Origin: an uncultured Lachnospiraceae bacterium
GTDB lineage: Bacteria; Bacillota_A; Clostridia; Lachnospirales; Lachnospiraceae
Direction of reading: 5' to 3'
Assembly (NCBI GenBank): GCA_947177885.1
Contig: CAMWWF010000209.1
Span: forward strand, 1-5,719
Length of the DNA stretch: 5,719 nucleotides
The first letter of the stretch is position 1. Each line of letters opens with the position of its first letter. Under the pieces are notes generated by a model. That model was not told where the DNA came from, did no database searches, and was given only the letters and a program-made list of their open reading frames with translations. This document shows, in pieces, positions 1 through 4,999 of this stretch. The translations under genes were made by a program, and so were the position numbers.

Positions 1-2864
1 TATGCCCAGCCGTCGCCGCCGATGATCCACTGTACGGTATCCGCTTTTTCTCCCCGCTTTTCCGCAGCATCCTGAGCCAGCAGCATACCATAACCGAACT
101 CGGCCCCGTCCTCGAAGAGAGAGTTTGACCAGGCAGGGCCCCGGCCCCGGTCATCCACGGTATAAGCGCAGGAGGGTGCGGAATTTGCCCAGATGGAGCT
201 GCATCCGGTGGCATTGGCAATAAACATGTGATGGCCGAAAAGCTGGGTCAGGAGCTTCACATAGGGCGTCTCGCCGCAGCCTGCACAGGCTCCGGAAAAC
301 TCCATATAGGGCCGGAGGAACTGGCTGCCCTTGACGGTGTTCGTCTTAAATTTCTCCGCGGCTTCCACACAGGGCAGAAGGTGCTTTCCGAAATCAAAGT
401 ATCGCTGTCTTTCCTCATGCTCCGAAATGGGAACCATTTCCAGAGCCTTGTTCCCCTGCTTTCCGGGACATGTGGCGGCGCAGGTACCGCAGCCGGTACA
501 GTCCACCTCCGAGATGACGATGGAAAAGGTATGGCCTTCCATTCCTGCCATGGGAATGGTCTGCATGCCCTCGGGCGGCTGTGGGGAATCTCCCTCTTTT
601 AAAACGGCGGGACGGATCACCGCATGAGGACACACGAAGGAGCAGCGGTTACACTGGATGCAGTTTTCCGGTTTCCAGACGGGAATCTCCGTCGCCACAT
701 TCCGCCGCTCATGGGCGGTGGTTCCGGGAGGGGTAAAGCCGTCCGCGTAGGGCAGGAATGCGGATACCGGAAGCTCGTTTCCACGCTGATCGGTGACAGG
801 CTGCTGAATATCCCGTACATAGGAAAGTATATCAGGCCGGTCCGGCAGGGGAGTGTTGTCCGGGGAACTCTTCCGGGAAGAGCGGCATGGGCAGCCGTTC
901 CGGGCAGAGTTGTCTCGGGAATTCTCCTGAGAACAACAGACAGGGTGGTTTTTTCGAGAGGAATTCCAGGTGGGATCATCCGTATGCCCTGTCAGTTGTT
1001 CCCACGCTTTCGGAAGTTCGATCTCATATACTTCCTGAAATCCCCTGTCAATCGCCTCCTCATTCATCCGCAGAATGTCACTGCCGGATTTCCCATAGCT
1101 TTTGGCGGCGGCCGCCTTCATAAGCTGTTTCGCCTCCTCCGGGGGCAATAATCCGGATACCGCAAAGAAGGCGGCCTGCAAAATGGTACTGATCTTATTG
1201 TTTAATCCGATCTCCTTGCCGATGCGGATGGCGTCGATGACACAGAAGCGGATATGATGTTTTGCCAGGTATGCCTTTACCGGATCGGGCAGATATTCCT
1301 CCAGCTCCTTTTCCCGGAAATAGCAGTTCAGCAGGAATGTGCCTCCGTCTTTTATATCCTGTACCATGTCATACTTGTGCAGGTAGACAGGATTGTGACA
1401 TGCCACAAAGTCCGCGTGCTGAACCAGATAAGCACTGTGGATGGGGCTTTTCCCGAAGCGCAGGTGGGAGATGGTAAGTCCCCGGGACTTTTTGGAATCA
1501 TATTCAAAGTAGCCCTGGGCCGAAAGCTCCGTATGGTCGCCGATGATCTTGATGATATTCTTTGTGGCGCTGACTGTGCCGTCTCCGCCCAGTCCCCAGA
1601 ATTTGCAGGCGGTCAGATCCGCAGGGGCGGTGTTGGCAATGGAAGGTACGGGGAGCGACAGGTGCGTGACATCGTCCCGGATTCCTACAGTGAAATCAGA
1701 ACGCGTTTCGTTCAAATAGACAGCGGCAATCTGTGCCGGTGTGGTATCCTTTGAACTGAGGCCGTATCTGCCGGACAGGATCTGACAGGGCATACCCTGC
1801 AGTGCCGCGGCCACATCCAGGAACAGTGGTTCACCGGGGGCTCCGGGCTCCTTGGTACGGCTTAAGACAGTGATCCGCCTGGCGGTGGATGGCAGGGCTG
1901 CTTTCAGGTGTTCCGCGCTGAAAGGACGGTACAGATGAACGGCGATCAGACCATAGGGCTGTTGGGGCACGGCTTCCAGATACTCACGGATGGTTTCACA
2001 GATGCTTCCCATGGCTACAATGACATGGGTGGCAGAGGGATTGCCGTAATAGTCAAAAAGTCCATAGTTGGTTCCGATGGCCTGATTGATCCTGGAAAGC
2101 TGCTTTTCTACGATACCGGGCAGTGCAGAGTAGGCGGGATTGGATGCCTCCCTTGCCTGAAAAAAGATATCAGGGTTCTGGGCGGAGCCGTATACTTTCC
2201 CGTGATGGGGGTGGAGACAGTCTGCCCGGAATCTTTCAACGGATTCCATGGGCAGCATGGATCTTAAGGTGTCATAGTCCCAGACTTTCACTTTTTGCAG
2301 CTCGTGTGAGGTGCGGAAACCGTCAAAGAAATTCAGGAAAGGGATGCGTCCCTCTATGGCAGACAGGTGGGATACAGGAGACAGATCCATGGTCTCCTGT
2401 ACGCTTCCGCAGGCAAAGATGGCACAGCCGGTCTGGCGGCAGGCGTAAATATCAGAGTGATCCCCGAAGATGGAGAGGGCGTGGGTGGCAATGGATCTTG
2501 CGGCCACGTGAATAACGCCCGGAAGCAGTTCTCCCGCCAGACGGTACAGGTTGGGAAGCATTAAGAGCAGTCCCTGTGACGAGGTGAAGGTGGTGGCAAA
2601 AGCGCCGGATAACAGGGCGCCGTGCACGGCGCCTGCAGCTCCTGCCTCCGACTGCAGCTGTGCCACAGTCATGGTCTGTCCCCAGATATTCAGCCGCCCG
2701 GCCCCGGCCCACTGGTCGCAAAGCTCCGCCATGGGGGAGGAGGGTGTGATGGGATAGATGGCAGCCACTTCACTGAAGGCGTAGGCCACATGAGCGGCGG
2801 CATGATTGCCGTCTATGGTCTGCATAGAGCGTGTATCTTTCAGTTGATTTTTAATATTGGACAT
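1..2864 (-). CDS. nifJ: Pyruvate:ferredoxin (flavodoxin) oxidoreductase, 5' part (954 codons, 3' end outside window)
   Basis: This enzyme oxidises pyruvate with CoA to acetyl-CoA and CO2 and reduces ferredoxin; it is cytoplasmic and central to anaerobic fermentation. The start at 2864 has a GGAGGT ribosome site (2871-2876) six bases upstream. The frame stays open to the left edge. Visible in order: the N-terminal pyrimidine-binding domain with YPITPSSPMAE (Thr40), SEAGAAGA (Glu73) and Arg123 before SIFGDHSD; domain II with RTKEPGAPGEP; the gamma domain beginning near WGLGGDGT (Trp423) and containing YFEYDSKKSRGLT; a long Ser/Arg/Asn linker (about 626-690); a two-cluster ferredoxin domain with Cys735/738/741/745 and Cys789/792/795/799; and the thiamine-diphosphate domain with proximal-cluster Cys860, Cys863 and Cys888 and the Mg/TPP motif GGDGWA at the edge. 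The fourth proximal-cluster cysteine and roughly 200 residues should lie outside. Two oddities are an expanded linker and a shortened segment before GDGW. Identity is very secure; electron acceptor choice is not visible. Confidence 0.97.
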   Translation of the reverse strand, partial: MSNIKNQLKDTRSMQTIDGNHAAAHVAYAFSEVAAIYPITPSSPMAELCDQWAGAGRLNIWGQTMTVAQLQSEAGAAGAVHGALLSGAFATTFTSSQGLLLMLPNLYRLAGELLPGVIHVAARSIATHALSIFGDHSDIYACRQTGCAIFACGSVQETMDLSPVSHLSAIEGRIPFLNFFDGFRTSHELQKVKVWDYDTLRSMLPMESVERFRADCLHPHHGKVYGSAQNPDIFFQAREASNPAYSALPGIVEKQLSRINQAIGTNYGLFDYYGNPSATHVIVAMGSICETIREYLEAVPQQPYGLIAVHLYRPFSAEHLKAALPSTARRITVLSRTKEPGAPGEPLFLDVAAALQGMPCQILSGRYGLSSKDTTPAQIAAVYLNETRSDFTVGIRDDVTHLSLPVPSIANTAPADLTACKFWGLGGDGTVSATKNIIKIIGDHTELSAQGYFEYDSKKSRGLTISHLRFGKSPIHSAYLVQHADFVACHNPVYLHKYDMVQDIKDGGTFLLNCYFREKELEEYLPDPVKAYLAKHHIRFCVIDAIRIGKEIGLNNKISTILQAAFFAVSGLLPPEEAKQLMKAAAAKSYGKSGSDILRMNEEAIDRGFQEVYEIELPKAWEQLTGHTDDPTWNSSRKNHPVCCSQENSRDNSARNGCPCRSSRKSSPDNTPLPDRPDILSYVRDIQQPVTDQRGNELPVSAFLPYADGFTPPGTTAHERRNVATEIPVWKPENCIQCNRCSFVCPHAVIRPAVLKEGDSPQPPEGMQTIPMAGMEGHTFSIVISEVDCTGCGTCAATCPGKQGNKALEMVPISEHEERQRYFDFGKHLLPCVEAAEKFKTNTVKGSQFLRPYMEFSGACAGCGETPYVKLLTQLFGHHMFIANATGCSSIWANSAPSCAYTVDDRGRGPAWSNSLFEDGAEFGYGMLLAQDAAEKRGEKADTVQWIIGGDGWA
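855..962 (-). repeat. Degenerate in-frame 27-nt tandem repeat (about 4 units) inside the PFOR linker
   Basis: Four consecutive 27-nt units can be laid out at 855-881, 882-908, 909-935 and 936-962. By hand comparison on the plus strand, unit 855-881 matches unit 909-935 at 20 of 27 positions, unit 882-908 at 17 of 27, and unit 936-962 at 14 of 27. About 7 would be expected by chance. The period is nine codons, so the frame is kept. The protein shows a recurring Ser-Ser/Ala-Arg-Lys/Asn core at residues 635-638, 653-656 and 662-665. The region also contains a perfect 15-bp palindrome (CTCTTCC-G-GGAAGAG, 868-882). The encoded peptide is hydrophilic, probably disordered, and carries Cys643-Cys644 and a Cys-Pro-Cys at 658-660. 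The units are degenerate, so this may be an old expansion. Confidence 0.6.
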
Positions 2865-2887
2865 AAAAAGACCTCCGATCAAGATGA

Positions 2888-2940
2888 AGGAACTGTCCGT
2901 TCCGTGCGTCAATGGCAAGGTAACTTTAAAAGCAGTTCCT
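2888..2940 (-). promoter_or_regulatory. Long dyad in the PFOR leader with two alternative pairings
   Basis: AGGAACTG (2888-2895) and CAGTTCCT (2933-2940) are perfect 8-bp inverted copies separated by 37 nt. The 2888-2895 arm also overlaps a compact hairpin, GGAAC-TGTCC-GTTCC (2889-2903). In a minus-strand leader transcript the arm nearest the PFOR ribosome site could pair either with the distant arm or with the local GTTCC/GGAAC arm. It ends about 11 nt before the GGAGGT site. This could be an operator or an RNA switch controlling PFOR. The symmetry is seen directly; the role is inferred. Confidence 0.4.
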
Positions 2941-2941
2941 G

Positions 2942-2954
2942 AGTATTGAATACT
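2942..2954. promoter_or_regulatory. Perfect 13-bp palindrome upstream of PFOR
   Basis: AGTATT-G-AATACT is fully symmetrical around base 2948 and lies 78-90 nt upstream of the PFOR start. It adjoins the distant arm of the leader dyad, separated by one base. Its size and AT-rich form suit a repressor site for a small dimeric regulator. I found no convincing -35/-10 pair for PFOR in this gap, so whether the site overlaps a promoter cannot be decided here. Confidence 0.4.
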
Positions 2955-3000
2955 ATTCTTTCCCGGAGGTCCGTTATTTATGCTGTCATATAGAGTTATG

Positions 3001-3016
3001 TTCAGAGATCTTTGAA
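3001..3016. promoter_or_regulatory. Imperfect 16-bp palindrome downstream of sufB
   Basis: TTCAGAGATCTTTGAA is symmetrical at seven of eight base pairs, with one mismatch pair at 3005/3012. It sits between the sufB stop and the PFOR leader dyads. It could be a protein-binding site or chance; no promoter element is clear beside it. Confidence 0.2.
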
Positions 3017-3022
3017 TGGATT

Positions 3023-3047
3023 AAAAAGCGGTTACTTAAGGAAGCCG
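3023..3047 (-). terminator. Weak candidate intrinsic terminator at the end of sufB
   Basis: Read on the minus strand, CGG-C-TT (3047-3042) can pair with AA-CCG (3033-3029), leaving one bulged C and an 8-nt loop. The stem is followed by C and five T (3027-3023). The stem overlaps the last sufB codons and the stop. With only five pairs it is weak, so some read-through from sufCB into PFOR is plausible. Confidence 0.3.
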
Positions 3048-3949
3048 TTTACGATCTGGGCTTCCGCCTCTTCCTCAGTGAGTCCCAGGGTCATCAGCTT
3101 GGTGATCTGTTCACCGGCGATTTTGCCTATGGCGGCTTCATGGATCAGCTCCGCATCCAGGTCATTGGCAGTGATCTCCGGAATGGCGCTGATCTTTGCA
3201 CGGTCCATGATGATACCGTCACATTCGGAATGTCCGGCACAGCGGTTATTGCCGTTGATCTTCGAGAGAAAGAGCTGTCTGGAATCGTCCCTTGCCACAG
3301 AGCGGGAGATGATGTTGGCGCTGGAGCCCACACCGTTTAAGTCCACCTGAAATGCCGTCTCGGCGGTCTGGCTGCCGTGGGTCATAAGCTTTTCGGTGAC
3401 GATCAGTTTCGCGCCGTCCGCAAGGGTGGCGGCGGTGGAACGCTTGGTGGAGTCCACGCCCTTGATCTGTACCGTTTCCATCTCCATAAAGCTGTTCTCA
3501 CCTAAGGTGACCACTGTTTCGGGGTTCATGATGCGTTCGCCCCTGCCGTCACCGCTGCCGTAATGTTTTTCCACATATTTTACATGGGAGTTTTTCCCGA
3601 TGTAAAAGGAGTGGATGCCGTCATGACGGCTGTCGCTGTCGCCGCTGTTATGGATGCCGCAGCCTGCCACAATGGTAACGTCACAGTCATCGCCCACATA
3701 GAAGTCGTTGTAGACCATCTCGTTGAGACCGCTCTGGCTGAGCAGCACGGGAATGTGTACGCTCTCCTTTTTGGTGCCGGGTTTGATGATGATATCGATG
3801 CCCTGTTTATCTTCTTTGGTGACTATATCAATGTGAGCGGTGGTGGAACGGTTAACGCTCCGGCCGTTGGCGCGGATATTGTATGCTCCGGAGGGCATTT
3901 CGTGAAGCCCTGCCACCTGTTCCAAAAGATTTTTCTGTATCTCGTCCAT
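3032..3949 (-). CDS. sufB: SufB/SufD-family Fe-S cluster assembly scaffold, short (SmsB-like) form
   Basis: This 305-residue protein is the scaffold subunit on which Fe-S clusters are built, working with the ATPase SufC in the cytoplasm. The beta-helix core is seen in alternating short strands such as FYVGDDCDVTIVAGCGIHN (83-101), FYIGKNSHVKYVEKHY (115-130) and repeated hydrophobic turns to about 250. The conserved C-terminal part has CAGHSECDGII (237-247) and ELIHEAAIGKI (267-277), followed by a helical tail TLGLTEEEAEAQIV. From memory, Cys243 lines up with E. coli SufB Cys405, and His270-Glu271 with the conserved HEA motif. It lacks the long N-terminal region of E. coli SufB (about 495 residues) and matches the length of the archaeal/clostridial two-gene type. 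The start at 3949 has GAGAGGA six to seven bases upstream. sufC precedes it by 90 nt on the same strand. No cysteine desulfurase (SufS), SufD paralogue or SufU is present in the window. The family call is firm; the SmsB label is an inference from size and gene order. Confidence 0.92.
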   Translation of the reverse strand: MDEIQKNLLEQVAGLHEMPSGAYNIRANGRSVNRSTTAHIDIVTKEDKQGIDIIIKPGTKKESVHIPVLLSQSGLNEMVYNDFYVGDDCDVTIVAGCGIHNSGDSDSRHDGIHSFYIGKNSHVKYVEKHYGSGDGRGERIMNPETVVTLGENSFMEMETVQIKGVDSTKRSTAATLADGAKLIVTEKLMTHGSQTAETAFQVDLNGVGSSANIISRSVARDDSRQLFLSKINGNNRCAGHSECDGIIMDRAKISAIPEITANDLDAELIHEAAIGKIAGEQITKLMTLGLTEEEAEAQIVNGFLK

Positions 3950-4039
3950 ATAAAATCCTCTCTTATTTAATTGCTGCTTGTGATGATCTGTTTCCTCTCT
4001 TTTGAATTCTGTTACTGTTTTCGCGTAATTAAAGTGGTT
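3950..4039 (-). other. sufC-sufB spacer with duplicated SD-like word
   Basis: This 90-nt gap is wide for a two-gene operon. On the minus strand AAGAGAGGA occurs twice, at 3993-4001 and 3956-3964. The second copy is the sufB ribosome site; the first has no start codon after it. An AT-only 7-bp inverted repeat (TTTAATT at 3966-3972, AATTAAA at 4027-4033) brackets the gap and could form a weak stem, exposing or hiding the sufB ribosome site. I see no terminator or clear promoter. Confidence 0.35.
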
Positions 4040-4765
4040 CTAAGCCTGATTGTAAAACTTGCATCCTCCCGTACCGTTCAGAAGCTCGGGAAGAATGTCC
4101 TCCCTGTGTCCCCTTGCCTGCACGGAGCCGCCTGCCAATACTACAATTTCATCTGCAATATTCAGGATACGCTCCTGATGGGAGATGATGATAAGTGAGT
4201 TGTCGGTGTCGCTGTGCAGCTCTTCAAACACTTTGATCAGGTTGTTGAAGCTCCACAGATCAATTCCCGCCTCCGGTTCGTCAAACACTGCCAGAGGAGT
4301 GTTCCGGGCGATGATGGTGGCGATCTCGATCCGCTTCAGTTCGCCTCCCGACAGACTTGCGTCCACATCCCGGTTAATGTAATCTCTGGCGCAAAGCCCC
4401 ACCTTGGAGAGATAGTCGCAGGCGGAGGAAAGCTTGATGTTATTGCCTGCCGCCAGAGTGATCAGGTCCCTGACCTTAATGCCCTTGAAGCGCACGGGCT
4501 GCTGGAAGGCAAAACTGATGCCCAGATTGGCACGTTCCGTGATGGACATGTCCGTGATATCCGTGCCGTTAAACAATATCCTTCCGGAGGTGGGTTTCTC
4601 GATTCCCATGATGAGCTTGGCGAGAGTGGATTTCCCGCCGCCGTTAGGACCGGTGATGGCGATAAAGGTATGATCCTCGAAGGTCAGATCTATATTTTTG
4701 ATGATCTCCTTTTGGGAATCCTCGACATCGGATACCTGAAAGGAGAGATTCTGTAATTCCAGCAT
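4040..4765 (-). CDS. sufC: Fe-S cluster assembly ATPase SufC (SmsC-like)
   Basis: This is the ABC-type ATPase (241 residues) that powers Fe-S cluster building on its SufB partner; it is a soluble ABC protein, not a transporter. All nucleotide-binding motifs are intact: Walker A GPNGGGKST (39-47), Q-loop in FAFQQP (85-90), ABC signature LSGGE (138-142), Walker B ending in Asp162-Glu163 within VFDEPEAGID, and the H-loop His196 in ISHQ. The segment DEPEAGIDLWSF, followed directly by a short C-terminal part, is characteristic of the SufC family and separates it from transporter ATPases. The start at 4765 is set by AGGAGGT (4771-4777) five bases upstream. An in-frame ATG at 4843 would add 26 residues of unrelated sequence and lies upstream of the predicted promoter -10, so it is rejected. 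It is first in the operon, followed by sufB. A palindrome at the predicted transcription start suggests repression control. Confidence 0.95.
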   Translation of the reverse strand: MLELQNLSFQVSDVEDSQKEIIKNIDLTFEDHTFIAITGPNGGGKSTLAKLIMGIEKPTSGRILFNGTDITDMSITERANLGISFAFQQPVRFKGIKVRDLITLAAGNNIKLSSACDYLSKVGLCARDYINRDVDASLSGGELKRIEIATIIARNTPLAVFDEPEAGIDLWSFNNLIKVFEELHSDTDNSLIIISHQERILNIADEIVVLAGGSVQARGHREDILPELLNGTGGCKFYNQA

Positions 4766-4806
4766 AATGTACCTCCTGTTCAATTGCTGTCGGCGTTCGG
4801 CGGTCG

Positions 4807-4820
4807 AAGAGCCGGCTCTT
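4807..4820. promoter_or_regulatory. Perfect 14-bp palindrome over the predicted sufC transcription start
   Basis: AAGAGCCGGCTCTT is a perfect palindrome beginning three bases downstream of the sufC -10 box. The predicted +1 (about 4816) falls within it. Such placement is typical of a repressor operator blocking open-complex formation. It does not resemble the E. coli IscR type 1 or type 2 site as I recall them. The same bases could form a 5'-end hairpin, but a perfect palindrome without a loop favours a protein site. Confidence 0.5.
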
Positions 4821-4822
4821 AA

Positions 4823-4851
4823 AGTATACCACATATGAAACAAAAACTATA
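4823..4851 (-). promoter_or_regulatory. Extended -10 promoter for the sufCB operon
   Basis: On the minus strand TGGTATACT (4831-4823) is an extended -10 element: TG, one base, then TATACT, five of six matches to TATAAT. At a 17-nt spacing the -35 hexamer (4851-4846) reads TATAGT, a poor match, as is common for extended -10 promoters. The predicted start at about 4816 gives a leader of about 50 nt. AT-rich DNA lies just upstream and could help RNA polymerase binding. Confidence 0.6.
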
Positions 4852-4867
4852 CTATTTTTTCAAATAG
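4852..4867. repeat. 6-bp inverted repeat just upstream of the sufC -35 region
   Basis: CTATTT-TTTC-AAATAG has perfect 6-bp arms around a 4-nt centre. It lies at roughly -36 to -51 relative to the predicted sufC start. It could be an activator or repressor site, or simply part of an A/T-rich upstream element. Confidence 0.25.
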
Positions 4868-4924
4868 GTTCCGGTCAGGCAGCTTCCCCGATCGGAGTAT
4901 ATTTGGGCCGTTTCACTGTCGGCT

Positions 4925-4970
4925 TGCAATTGAATGAAAAATGTGCTAATATTTTTCACGTATTTATAAT
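4925..4970 (+). promoter_or_regulatory. Candidate promoter(s) for the glycosyltransferase gene
   Basis: A perfect TATAAT (4965-4970) lies 30 nt before the start codon at 5000, but the -35 region 16-18 nt upstream is poor (best GTGCTA, 4943-4948). An alternative is TTGCAA (4925-4930), a 16-nt spacer and TAATAT (4947-4952) preceded by TG as an extended -10. Either would drive the plus-strand gene divergently from sufC. The two promoter regions are about 100-150 nt apart. Confidence 0.5.
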
Positions 4971-4984
4971 ATAAGGGAAATATC

Positions 4985-4990
4985 AGGAGG
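4985..4990 (+). promoter_or_regulatory. AGGAGG ribosome site that decides the start at 5000
   Basis: AGGAGG is followed by two in-frame ATG codons, at 4994 (spacer 3 nt) and 5000 (spacer 9 nt). Three bases is too close for efficient initiation, so 5000 is preferred. The choice changes the protein by only two residues (Met-Lys). Confidence 0.7.
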
Positions 4991-4999
4991 AAAATGAAA

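Noticed and set aside
868..882. 15-bp palindrome CTCTTCC-G-GGAAGAG as a possible regulatory site or inserted palindromic element
   Set aside because: It lies inside the PFOR coding region and is a by-product of the repeat units; no flanking target duplication or copies elsewhere in the window support an inserted element.
228..1754. Long plus-strand open frames of 120-175 codons opposite PFOR (for example 624-1151 and 1254-1754)
   Set aside because: They are antisense to a confidently identified PFOR frame, lack ribosome sites and recognisable domains, and have Arg/Gly/Ser-rich shadow-frame composition.
2907..2912. Minus-strand TTGACG as a -35 box for PFOR
   Set aside because: At 16-18 nt spacing no acceptable -10 follows (best CTTCAT, three of six), so no promoter was called.
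2980..3015. Plus-strand 11-codon mini-ORF preceded by GGAGGT (2965-2970)
   Set aside because: It is very short, has no clear promoter and reads against the operon; the SD-like word is probably chance within a dyad-rich region.
3563..3970. 135-codon plus-strand open frame opposite sufB
   Set aside because: It is antisense to the conserved SufB core, has no convincing ribosome site, and its hydrophobic Val/Ala-rich sequence is what reverse reading of this gene gives.
4766..4843. 26-residue N-terminal extension of SufC from an upstream ATG
   Set aside because: The extension starts upstream of the predicted -10, includes the palindrome, and has no SufC homology; the strong AGGAGGT belongs to the start at 4765.
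4888..4895. CCGATCGG 8-bp palindrome in the divergent intergenic region
   Set aside because: It is short, not positioned at a promoter element, and likely by chance.
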